Shown here in pieces: positions 1-5,345 of a stretch of DNA of 5,345 nt; position 1 is the stretch's first letter; each line of letters begins with the position of its first letter. This DNA comes from an uncultured Bacteroidales bacterium. GTDB lineage: Bacteria > Bacteroidota > Bacteroidia > Bacteroidales > Bacteroidaceae. Under the pieces are notes generated by a model. It made no database searches. It was given only the letters and a program-made list of their open reading frames with translations, and was not told the origin of the DNA. The stretch is taken from contig CALDKD010000012.1 in assembly GCA_937898885.1 (NCBI GenBank), positions 1 through 5,345 on the forward strand, in the 5' to 3' direction. A program made the position numbers and the translations under genes.

Positions 1-960
1 ATCGAAATGTATCCGCTGGACTTCGAGGAGTTTCTTTGGGCAAATGGTTTGAACCAGGAAGTCATTGATGCTCTTGGAAAGTTCTATCGTGAAGAAGAAC
101 CCGTCCCTGCCGGAATCCATACAGCACTGAAGAACTATCTTAATCTCTATGTTGCAATTGGCGGCCTTCCTGCTCCAATCAATGCATTCTTGGCAACTAA
201 CAATATGAATGCCGTCAGTAAGGAGTATCAGAGCATTCTGAAGGAGTATCGCGAAGATATGGCCAAGTATGCTCCAGACAAGGACAAGCCTCACGTCAGG
301 GAGTGTTTCAACTCCATTCCCAAGCAACTTGCGAAGGACAATAAAAAGTTCCAATACAGCATGGTCAAACCCGGTGGCCGGAGCGAAACCTATTTGGGGT
401 CACTCCAGTGGCTGGAAGATGCCGGCATCATCTGCCGCTGCTATAATACCGACATAACCGGACTTCCGATGGAAGGAAACGCCAAAGACAATGTGTTCAA
501 AGTGTACACTGCTGACATCGGTATTCTCGTTGAAATGCTTGGACCGGGTACACGGGCTGATATTCTGCAGGGTAATCTTGGAGGGTTCAAGGGAGCAATC
601 TATGAAAACCTTATGGCCGATACCCTTCATAAAAAGAACCAGAGCCTATACTACTTTCAAAAGGACTCCGGCCTTGAACTGGACTTTCTTGTCCGCATGA
701 AAGGCGAATGCGTTCCGCTTGAAGTGAAGGCTAAAAGCGCCCAAGCTAAAAGCGCTCAAACCGTCTTGAAGCATCCTGAAAAATACGGAGTCAAACAGAT
801 TATCAAGTTCGGTGACTATAATGTCGGCAGGAACGGTCAATTGCTGACTCTTCCTTTGTACATGCAATTCCTGCTGGATCTTGAGCCGGAAGAAATCATT
901 TTCGAACCTATTGATGCTAATGTGGTGAATACGATGGCAAGAGAGATTTTAAATAAGTAA
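1..960 (+). CDS. AAA-family ATP-binding protein, DUF4143 C-terminal part (5' partial)
   Basis: This is the C-terminal ~320 residues of an ATP-binding protein of the AAA_14/DUF4143 type. The frame is open through the left edge: Ile-Glu precede the first visible Met at position 7. Family members run about 400-450 residues, so roughly 100-130 residues carrying Walker A and B are missing, and the Met at 7 is internal. Numbered from that Met, the start (MYPLDFEEFLWA) is the conserved segment after the ATPase core. DUF4143 follows at about 95-245, with the typical SLQWLEDAGII and KGAIYENLMAD stretches. Near the end, Asp226 (LELDFLV) and Glu239-x-Lys241 (PLEVKA) form a PD-(D/E)XK-like signature seen in this family. 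The biological role of these proteins is unknown; many are orphan genes. A 15-bp in-frame tandem duplication follows EVK. The stop is TAA at 958-960, one base before an insertion-sequence relic. Family assignment is firm; nuclease activity is only a possibility. Confidence 0.88.
   Translation: MEMYPLDFEEFLWANGLNQEVIDALGKFYREEEPVPAGIHTALKNYLNLYVAIGGLPAPINAFLATNNMNAVSKEYQSILKEYREDMAKYAPDKDKPHVRECFNSIPKQLAKDNKKFQYSMVKPGGRSETYLGSLQWLEDAGIICRCYNTDITGLPMEGNAKDNVFKVYTADIGILVEMLGPGTRADILQGNLGGFKGAIYENLMADTLHKKNQSLYYFQKDSGLELDFLVRMKGECVPLEVKAKSAQAKSAQTVLKHPEKYGVKQIIKFGDYNVGRNGQLLTLPLYMQFLLDLEPEEIIFEPIDANVVNTMAREILNK
730..759 (+). repeat. 15-bp in-frame tandem duplication (AKSAQ x2)
   Basis: Two adjacent 15-base copies (730-744 and 745-759) differ at one base, a silent c/t change in the Ala codon. 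They encode AKSAQ twice, immediately after the EVK motif of the DUF4143-type protein. The near-identity suggests recent slippage or duplication. The frame is preserved, so the protein gains five residues in a loop that usually varies in this family. Confidence 0.85.
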
Positions 961-961
961 A

Positions 962-982
962 TTAGGGACTGTCGGGAAACGT
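962..982 (+). repeat. Left terminal inverted repeat of the IS relic
   Basis: The outer 11 bases (962-972) are a perfect inverted match to 1327-1337. Over 21 bases, 17 match, with a second matching block (AACGT) at the inner end. TA at 963-964 may be the target duplication instead of part of the repeat. Confidence 0.8.
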
Positions 983-1000
983 AGAAACCTTTCCAACAAA

Positions 1001-1314
1001 TTGATTGATAATGCAATAGAAATTTTGCTGAAATAGCACCAACCCTTGCGTTTTCTGAGTTTGATTTCTATGACCTGTACCGGTCAACGTTTGAGAATAG
1101 CTGCTTGGGCCGTATAAAGCAGCTGCTCCCCTTGAGGGCGATGGCTGAGAACTTCGGATTGGTCAGCAAGCGTATGAGGCCGAAGCTTGGACGCAAGTCG
1201 TTCTTCACACCTGAAGGTAAGGTGGCTCTGTTGTTTCTGAAGATGTACACTGATTGTGTGGATGAGACGAACGCAGAAAACGGACGTGACCAGTCGCTGC
1301 CTCGCTCAAATTGA
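1001..1314 (+). pseudogene. Transposase remnant (N-terminal domain plus tail, frameshifted)
   Basis: The remnant codes for the N-terminal domain of a DDE transposase resembling the DUF772/InsH N-terminal region (IS5/IS1182-like). From 1033 to 1251 one frame reads through EFDFYDLYRSTFENSCLGR, LLPLRAMAENFGLVSKRM and GRKSFFTPEGKVALLFLKMYT, a pattern I recognise from Bacteroidales transposases. Upstream, IDNAIEILL (about 1004-1029) is in a different frame that hits TAG at 1033-1035, so a small frameshift lies near 1024-1032. After KMYT the frame continues for 20 residues (DCVDETNAENG...) to TGA at 1312-1314. This is far short of a usual 400-550 residue transposase and lacks the DDE catalytic core. 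The junction at about 1251 probably marks the internal deletion. No functional product is expected. Confidence 0.75.
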
Positions 1315-1316
1315 AA

Positions 1317-1337
1317 ACGTTATACTACAGTCCCTAA
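1317..1337 (-). repeat. Right terminal inverted repeat of the IS relic
   Basis: This is the reverse complement of the left end, with 11 perfect outer bases and 17 of 21 overall. TA at 1335-1336 mirrors the TA at the left boundary. It lies three bases after the TGA of the remnant transposase frame and 12 bases before the downstream -7 promoter box. Confidence 0.8.
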
Positions 1338-1349
1338 CAATTTATTTTG

Positions 1350-1357
1350 TAACTTTG
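1350..1357 (+). promoter_or_regulatory. Bacteroidales -7 promoter box (TAACTTTG) for the manC operon
   Basis: TAACTTTG fits the Bacteroidetes primary sigma factor -7 consensus TAnnTTTG exactly. Transcription would start near 1364, giving an untranslated leader of about 19 bases before the ATG at 1383. No TTTG-like -33 box is seen at the expected 19-21 base spacing (about 1325-1331); that place is occupied by the right end of the IS relic. No Shine-Dalgarno sequence precedes the ATG, as is usual in this group. Confidence 0.65.
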
Positions 1358-1382
1358 CACCCGGAATTTTATTTAAATAAAA

Positions 1383-2726
1383 ATGGAATTAATATTGTTA
1401 TCAGGAGGTTCTGGCAAGCGTTTATGGCCATTGAGCAATAATGCCAGGAGTAAGCAGTTTTTGCCATTGTTGGAGAAAGAGGATGGCTCTATGGAATCAA
1501 TGCTGCAGCGCGTGATACGCCAGGCAAAAGCGGCAGGGCTTTCGGATAATATTACAATTGCCACAAATGTGGCGCAGATGGATGTCATCACCAATCAGCT
1601 TGGTAATAAGGTCTCTGTGGTTACAGAGCCTGAGAGAAGGGATACGTTTCCGGCAATAGCGTTGGCCTCGTCTTACCTGTCTTTGTCAAAGAGATGCTCT
1701 GATGACGAGGTGGTTATAGTAATGCCTTGCGACCCTTATACTGAGGTAAGCTATTTTGAGACTATCGCCAAAATGGCTGATGTTGTTAAGTGTGATGTGG
1801 CTGATTTGGTGCTGATGGGAATAACACCAACGCATCCGTCAGAGAAATTCGGCTATGTGGTACCAAAGGCTGATAATGGCGACTCTATCTGGAAAAGTGT
1901 TCAGCGTTTTACAGAGAAACCTACTGTAGATAAGGCAAAGGAACTGCTTGCGCAGGGCGCATTTTGGAATGGCGGCGTGTTTGCTTTCCGTCTGGGATAT
2001 ATTATGAGCATTGTACGTAGCTATATCCAATCAGATAGTTTTGAGGATACCCGTGCCAGATATGGCGAGTTCCCGAAGATTAGTTTTGATTACGAGGTTG
2101 CTGAGAAGGCAAAGTCTGTGGCTGTTGTTCCGTTTGCCGGTCAATGGAAGGATCTGGGTACCTGGAATGCTCTGACAGACGAGCTGCACCACAATGTGAT
2201 TGGAAATGCCATACTTGGACCGGCCTGCGTGAATACTCACGTGATAAATGAGCTTCAGTATCCTATTTTCGTTGATGGTATTAAGGATTCCGTGGTTGTT
2301 GCGTGTCCTGACGGTATTCTGGTTTGTGCGAAGGGTGAGTGTGAGAGCATAAAAAAACATGTGGAGAATCTAGGCCACAGGCCGATGTATGAGGAGCGGC
2401 GCTGGGGTACGTATCGTGTGCTGGATGACTCCATTTACCCAGACGGGCACCATTCTCTCACAAAGAGCATTACGCTTAACGCAGGCAAGAATATCTCGTA
2501 CCAGATACATCATCACCGTTCCGAGGTTTGGACGTTCGTTCAGGGTGAGGGCCTGTTTGTGTTGGATGGCGTTGTCCGCAAGGTATGCGCCGGTGAGACA
2601 GTTATTGTTCCCGTAAATCATTTTCACGCTATAAAGGCCGTTACCGAGCTGACGTTTATAGAGGTCCAGACCGGTAATCCTCTTATTGAAGAAGACATTG
2701 AGCGCTTTGAGTGGGACTGGAAGTAG
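1383..2726 (+). CDS. manC: Mannose-1-phosphate guanylyltransferase / mannose-6-phosphate isomerase (bifunctional)
   Basis: This cytoplasmic enzyme makes GDP-mannose from mannose-1-phosphate and GTP; a C-terminal cupin converts fructose-6-phosphate to mannose-6-phosphate. The first ATG gives the family's usual N-terminus. The pyrophosphorylase signature is at 8-27 (GGSGKRLWPLS, then SKQFL), with Lys12 where Thr is more usual. EPERRDTFPAIALA is at 82-95, and MPCDPY at 114-119 replaces the common DH with DP. The sugar-binding FTEKP is at 176-180 and FWNGG at 194-198. The type II isomerase cupin begins near 336 (YEERRWGTYRVL). It carries the likely metal ligands Gln374, His376, Glu381 (QIHHHRSE) and His415 (NHFHA), and ends in IEVQTG and ERFEWDW. 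At 447 residues it is slightly shorter than the ~470 typical of AlgA/ManC/CpsB proteins, and both domains look complete. It is the first gene of a probable operon, 7 bases before the next. GDP-mannose feeds capsule, O-glycan or GDP-fucose synthesis; which one applies here is not shown. Confidence 0.93.
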   Translation: MELILLSGGSGKRLWPLSNNARSKQFLPLLEKEDGSMESMLQRVIRQAKAAGLSDNITIATNVAQMDVITNQLGNKVSVVTEPERRDTFPAIALASSYLSLSKRCSDDEVVIVMPCDPYTEVSYFETIAKMADVVKCDVADLVLMGITPTHPSEKFGYVVPKADNGDSIWKSVQRFTEKPTVDKAKELLAQGAFWNGGVFAFRLGYIMSIVRSYIQSDSFEDTRARYGEFPKISFDYEVAEKAKSVAVVPFAGQWKDLGTWNALTDELHHNVIGNAILGPACVNTHVINELQYPIFVDGIKDSVVVACPDGILVCAKGECESIKKHVENLGHRPMYEERRWGTYRVLDDSIYPDGHHSLTKSITLNAGKNISYQIHHHRSEVWTFVQGEGLFVLDGVVRKVCAGETVIVPVNHFHAIKAVTELTFIEVQTGNPLIEEDIERFEWDWK

Positions 2727-2733
2727 CTTGTGA

Positions 2734-4041
2734 ATGCTATGTATGAAATTTTGTAAGTACTATATCTGCAGGTTTTGTCTGCTGCTGTTTGTCGGTCTGT
2801 CTTGTGTGGCTGAGACGTATTCGCAGGTACGTGACAACTGGTACATTCAGGCTGGGCTGGATATGTCCTTGACCAATCCGTATGGATATGATTTTGGTGA
2901 TGTGTTTCCCAATGGCAAATCCTTTGGCGTTGATGTGGCGGCAGGACGATGGTTCACCCATCAGCTTGGGCTCAGGGCAAAACTGAACTGGGAGAACGGC
3001 ATACGTCTGTTTGAGAACGACCATGCTGAGTGGCTTAGCCCTTTTCATCAGGTTGGCGTGAATATGGACCGTGGCGGTTACATTACGGTTCTGGGTGATA
3101 TTCAGTTCAATATCCGCAATCTGTTGTCTGGCTATGAGACGCATGCCTGGGATGTGGCGCTTTATCCGCGTGCCGGTATCGGGTATAATTTCGGTGTGAG
3201 TAAGGGTACGCCGATACTTGGAATAGGACTGCTGAACAGCTATAAGTTGTCTGACAGGGTAAGCTTGTTTGCGGATGTGGCTTATCATCTTACTTCAAGC
3301 GGCTTTATTGCAAGTCCTGTGCACACTGGCAGTGGGGCAAAAGCCAATGGATATCTGACAGCAGATCTTGGCGTGCAGATTGATTTTGGGCCGCAGGGCT
3401 TTACGGCCGCGGGGCGCAATGCGGCAGTGTCGGAGAGCGGTGTGGCTGGCTATGGCATGGCGGACGGGTGGTTTGTTCAGGCTGGTATTGATATGACACT
3501 GCAGAAACCATACGGCCACGATTTCTCCCAGTCAATGGAAAAAGGACGTACTATGGGTTTGAATGTAGCCCTTGGCAAGTGGTTCAGCAGTCAGGTAGGT
3601 CTGCGCGGGCGTGTGAACTGGGAGAATGGCTTGCCTCTTTTCAAGAACAAGAAGCTTGAATGGGTGGCTCCGGCTGGTGCGAATGGCAAGAATATGGATG
3701 CCGGCGGTATTGTAGCCTGCTATATGGATGTGCTTGTAAGTATAAATGGCCTGACAGGCGCAGATGTATCTGGCACTGGCGGTTTGAGTAATTTTAATTT
3801 TATGGTGTTTCCACGTGCAGGTCTTGCCAGTAATTTGTATCTGGAGTCTCTGTCGCCGATGGTGGGTCTTGGCCTGGGGCTCTCATATAGTATAAACGAC
3901 CGTATAGGTATATATGTGGATGCCGCATATCAATGTATAACAAGCGAGTTTAGTGGCGATGTGGCGCCTACAGGTATGGGCGTGAGTGTTGGACATAATG
4001 GCTTCTTTGATTTGCATACAGGTGTTCAATGGAGCTTTTAA
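2734..4041 (+). CDS. Outer-membrane beta-barrel protein with two tandem barrel units
   Basis: This is a predicted outer-membrane protein of 435 residues; I do not recognise a specific named family. An ATG at 2743 (residue 4) may be the real start, because MKFCKYY gives a cleaner signal peptide. A basic, Cys-rich N-terminus and hydrophobic core (11-25) are followed by likely cleavage after Ala26 or Gln31. Two homologous units follow, at 34-218 and 244-435, offset by exactly 210 residues over the first stretch. Residues 34-93 and 244-303 share 31 of 60 identities, including QAG.DM, PYG.DF, GLR and NWENG. Alternating aromatic/glycine strands and the C-terminal GVQWSF, ending in Phe, fit a BAM-recognised barrel. 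Each ~190-residue unit matches the size of an 8-stranded OmpX/OmpA-like barrel. The 25-residue linker is rich in Ala and Gly. No OmpA peptidoglycan-binding domain is present. Its place between two cytoplasmic nucleotide-sugar-type enzymes hints at an envelope role, but no substrate can be named. Confidence 0.82.
   Translation: MLCMKFCKYYICRFCLLLFVGLSCVAETYSQVRDNWYIQAGLDMSLTNPYGYDFGDVFPNGKSFGVDVAAGRWFTHQLGLRAKLNWENGIRLFENDHAEWLSPFHQVGVNMDRGGYITVLGDIQFNIRNLLSGYETHAWDVALYPRAGIGYNFGVSKGTPILGIGLLNSYKLSDRVSLFADVAYHLTSSGFIASPVHTGSGAKANGYLTADLGVQIDFGPQGFTAAGRNAAVSESGVAGYGMADGWFVQAGIDMTLQKPYGHDFSQSMEKGRTMGLNVALGKWFSSQVGLRGRVNWENGLPLFKNKKLEWVAPAGANGKNMDAGGIVACYMDVLVSINGLTGADVSGTGGLSNFNFMVFPRAGLASNLYLESLSPMVGLGLGLSYSINDRIGIYVDAAYQCITSEFSGDVAPTGMGVSVGHNGFFDLHTGVQWSF
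2833..4038 (+). repeat. Internal tandem duplication encoding two barrel units
   Basis: Unit 1 is at 2833-3387 and unit 2 at 3463-4038, separated by a 75-base linker. The start-to-start offset is 630 bases, with no indel over the first 60 codons. The protein match is about half identical there, while DNA identity is patchy (for example around the NWENG codons at 2986 and 3616). The duplication is therefore old and diverged, not a recent copy. Confidence 0.8.
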
Positions 4042-4057
4042 CTGATGTTTTCAAGTA

Positions 4058-5194
4058 GTGATAGAACAGACTCTTTTTGAGCTCCTTCAGGTAGCGGTGG
4101 GCAACAGGACAGAGCTGTCGGCTACTCCGCAGGCGGACGAATGGAAATCTTTGTATGATGCCTGTCAGCGTCAGTCGCTGGCGGGCATTGGTTTTGTCGG
4201 CGTTCAGAAGTTGCCGGAGTGGCAGTGGCCTCAGGATGAGGATTTCTTTCTGGAGTGGGTGGCGCTGGCATCGGCTATTGAGCAGAGGAACAGCTATATG
4301 TGCTTGATGTGCCATACTGTGACTGAGCAGATACGTACTGATGGCTTTGGGTGTTGTGTGCTGAAGGGGCAAGGTAATTTGGCTGATTATCCTGAAGAGT
4401 TAAGGGCGTATAGGGCATCTGGTGACATAGATTTGTGGTGCTGGGATACATCAGCGGCCCGGGGCGATGGAATACTGCCTGTGATTGACTATGCTCGCTC
4501 TTTGGCTGAGAAAGCCGGCATACATAATGTCAAACTGCTTTACCATCATACTGATTTGATTGGTGTCTGGCCTGTCTCGGTAGAGATTCATCACAGACCG
4601 TCGTTCATGTGCTCGCCCATCTGCAATCACCGTTTTCAGAAATGGTGTACTGAGGTGCGCGATAATGTGGTAAATGAGGTCTGTATGGACGGATATGCTT
4701 TTCCTGCTGCCGCTACTGATTTTAATTTGGTTTATCAGTTGAGCCATATTTTCCACCATCTGTTTGATTCCGGTATAGGATTGCGGCAGTTCCTTGATTA
4801 CTATATGGTATTGCGCGCCTGGTACGAGAATGGGGCTCCAGGTAGTGAGACAGCCGATAATGCTTGTCTGATGACGCATATTGAGCGCTTTGGCATGGGG
4901 CGTTTTGCCAGTGCTGTTATGTATGTCCTGCAGAAGGTATTCGCAATGCCGGACAAGTATCTGATATGCGAGCCGGATATAAAGGAGGGCGAATTCCTGT
5001 TGCGCGAGCTGCTGCTTGCCGGCAACTTTGGTGTTTATGACAAGCGTCTGTCTCATTCAAAGTCGCGTGTGAGGCACGCTTGGGACAAACTCTTCCGTAA
5101 TTATGCTCACTTCCTGGCTCACTATCCCAGAGAGGTGTTGTGTGAGCCTTTCTTCCGTCTCTGGCATTTCTTCTGGCGAGTACAGGCATCCTGA
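4058..5194 (+). CDS. Nucleotidyltransferase family protein (NTP_transf_5-like)
   Basis: This is a 378-residue member of the uncharacterised nucleotidyltransferase family PF14907 that is common in Bacteroidetes. The start is taken as GTG at 4058 because no in-frame ATG exists upstream before a stop at 4043-4045, and the N-terminal FELLQVAVGNR is family-like. Landmarks are LKGQG (102-106), then SGDIDLW (121-127), whose Asp123 and Asp125 match the metal-binding pair of the pol-beta nucleotidyltransferase fold, and VEIHHRP (175-181), with Glu176 as the likely third carboxylate. A conserved HIFHHLFDSGIGLRQFLDYY segment is at 230-249, and a helical C-terminal region contains EFLLRELLLAGNFG (312-325). 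Members are thought to transfer a nucleotide to an unknown acceptor, and some lie near polysaccharide genes. The family's function is not established. It sits 16 bases after the barrel gene, so it is probably co-transcribed. An out-of-frame ATG (4045) and a T5 run leave the true N-terminus slightly uncertain. Confidence 0.85.
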   Translation: MIEQTLFELLQVAVGNRTELSATPQADEWKSLYDACQRQSLAGIGFVGVQKLPEWQWPQDEDFFLEWVALASAIEQRNSYMCLMCHTVTEQIRTDGFGCCVLKGQGNLADYPEELRAYRASGDIDLWCWDTSAARGDGILPVIDYARSLAEKAGIHNVKLLYHHTDLIGVWPVSVEIHHRPSFMCSPICNHRFQKWCTEVRDNVVNEVCMDGYAFPAAATDFNLVYQLSHIFHHLFDSGIGLRQFLDYYMVLRAWYENGAPGSETADNACLMTHIERFGMGRFASAVMYVLQKVFAMPDKYLICEPDIKEGEFLLRELLLAGNFGVYDKRLSHSKSRVRHAWDKLFRNYAHFLAHYPREVLCEPFFRLWHFFWRVQAS

Positions 5195-5218
5195 CCCTTA
5201 GCGGGTCTGGGTGCCTGT
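5182..5218 (+). terminator. Stem-loop terminator overlapping the last stop codon
   Basis: A 16-base left arm (5182-5197) pairs with 5203-5218 around the loop TTAGC. There are 14 Watson-Crick pairs, one G-T wobble and one mismatch. A moderately T-rich stretch (TTCCATTTTA) follows, without a pure T tract. The TGA of the nucleotidyltransferase gene (5192-5194) lies inside the left arm. This fits an intrinsic terminator for the plus-strand operon. Confidence 0.75.
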
Positions 5219-5345
5219 TTCCATTTTATATAGTCTGCTGCCGCAGATTCCGTACCAGCGTCGCGGCAATTACCTGAAAACCGCGAATGACATTTTGCAA
5301 TGCGGTTCGGCCTGCAGCCTCTCATTGGGAATAGCGTATATGAGT
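5219..5345. other. Unassigned region after the terminator; possible edge-truncated gene
   Basis: No recognisable gene is seen here. On the plus strand, one frame is open from 5202 to the window edge (48 codons) with a possible GTG start at 5211, inside the stem-loop. It reads ILYSLLPQIPYQRRGNYLK and onward, with reasonable codon use but no family I recognise. On the minus strand, a 31-codon stretch ending in TAA at 5228-5226 is bounded upstream by a TGA (5324-5322) and could be the end of a degraded convergent gene. An ATG at 5340 is at the very edge. Neither reading is strong enough to call a CDS. Confidence 0.3.

Larger units (their letters stand above)
962..1337 (+). mobile_element. Internally deleted insertion sequence (MITE-like relic)
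   Basis: The left end TTAGGGACTGT (962-972) is matched by its exact inverse at 1327-1337. Allowing mismatches, the inverted repeats extend to 21 bases with 17 matching (962-982 against 1317-1337). If the element proper starts at GGGACTGT, it spans 965-1334 and is flanked on both sides by TA, consistent with a 2-bp target duplication. Inside is a fragment of transposase coding sequence matching the N-terminus of an IS5/IS1182-type DDE enzyme, joined to a short C-terminal tail. The catalytic region is absent, so the element cannot move on its own but could be mobilised by a full-length relative. It sits between the TAA of the upstream gene and the promoter region of the manC-type gene. The exact IS family is not certain from reading alone. 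Confidence 0.8.

Noticed and set aside
1..960. Toxin, nuclease or phage-defence role for the DUF4143 protein
   Set aside because: The EVK/Asp signature only resembles PD-(D/E)XK folds, the ATPase half is outside the window, and no partner defence gene is present, so no system can be claimed.
2031..2627. Minus-strand frames of 109 and 85 codons
   Set aside because: They are antisense to the well-supported cupin half of the manC-type gene and show no homology-like pattern.
2734..2811. Possible lipoprotein signal at Cys24 (GLSC)
   Set aside because: The -3 position is Gly, not Leu/Val/Ile, so the lipobox is poor. A barrel with a C-terminal Phe fits an ordinary cleaved signal peptide better.
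2737..3288. 183-codon minus-strand open frame
   Set aside because: It lies fully antisense to the barrel gene, whose signal peptide and repeated motifs are convincing. The translation shows no domain and looks like a codon-bias shadow.
4451..5056. 201-codon minus-strand open frame
   Set aside because: It is antisense to the nucleotidyltransferase gene, which carries conserved motifs across this whole stretch. The minus-strand product has no recognisable motif.
5279..5307. Small inverted repeat AACCGC / GCGGTT
   Set aside because: There are only six paired bases with a 17-base loop and no neighbouring regulatory context; it is expected by chance.
5122..5325. 67-codon minus-strand frame starting at an ATG near 5325
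   Set aside because: Its second half overlaps the end of the nucleotidyltransferase gene and the terminator. Its composition is rich in Cys, Arg and Lys with no family pattern, so it is probably spurious.

Overview
The window looks like a chromosomal segment of a Bacteroidales bacterium (Bacteroides, Prevotella or Muribaculaceae type). Supporting signs are a TAnnTTTG -7 promoter box, genes without Shine-Dalgarno sequences, and three protein types that are common in this order: an AAA/DUF4143 ATP-binding protein, a Bacteroidetes-style NTP_transf_5 nucleotidyltransferase, and an outer-membrane beta-barrel with a Bacteroidetes-like signal peptide. The assignment rests on recognised family patterns, not on a search.

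Layout. Positions 1-960 hold the 3' part of an AAA-ATPase/DUF4143 gene whose start lies off the left edge. One base after its stop codon begins a ~375 bp internally deleted insertion sequence (962-1337). It is a non-autonomous, MITE-like relic with imperfect 21-bp terminal inverted repeats flanked by TA, and it keeps the N-terminal coding part of a DDE transposase joined to a short tail. Thirteen bases beyond its right end sits a good Bacteroidales -7 box (1350-1357).

Positions 1383-5194 hold three closely spaced, co-directional genes that look like one operon. They are a bifunctional mannose-1-phosphate guanylyltransferase / mannose-6-phosphate isomerase (1383-2726), an outer-membrane beta-barrel protein built from two tandem copies of one ~190-residue unit (2734-4041), and a minimal nucleotidyltransferase of the NTP_transf_5 family (4058-5194). 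A strong stem-loop at 5182-5218, which contains the last stop codon, probably ends the transcript. The final ~127 bases are unassigned; one plus-strand frame stays open to the window edge.

How the genes may work together. The first operon gene would supply GDP-mannose, a donor for capsule, O-antigen or protein O-glycans and the precursor of GDP-fucose. The barrel protein would sit in the outer membrane. The nucleotidyltransferase has an unknown substrate. A joint role in surface glycan or cell-envelope decoration is an inference from gene order only. No complete defence system, CRISPR array, tRNA or rRNA was seen.
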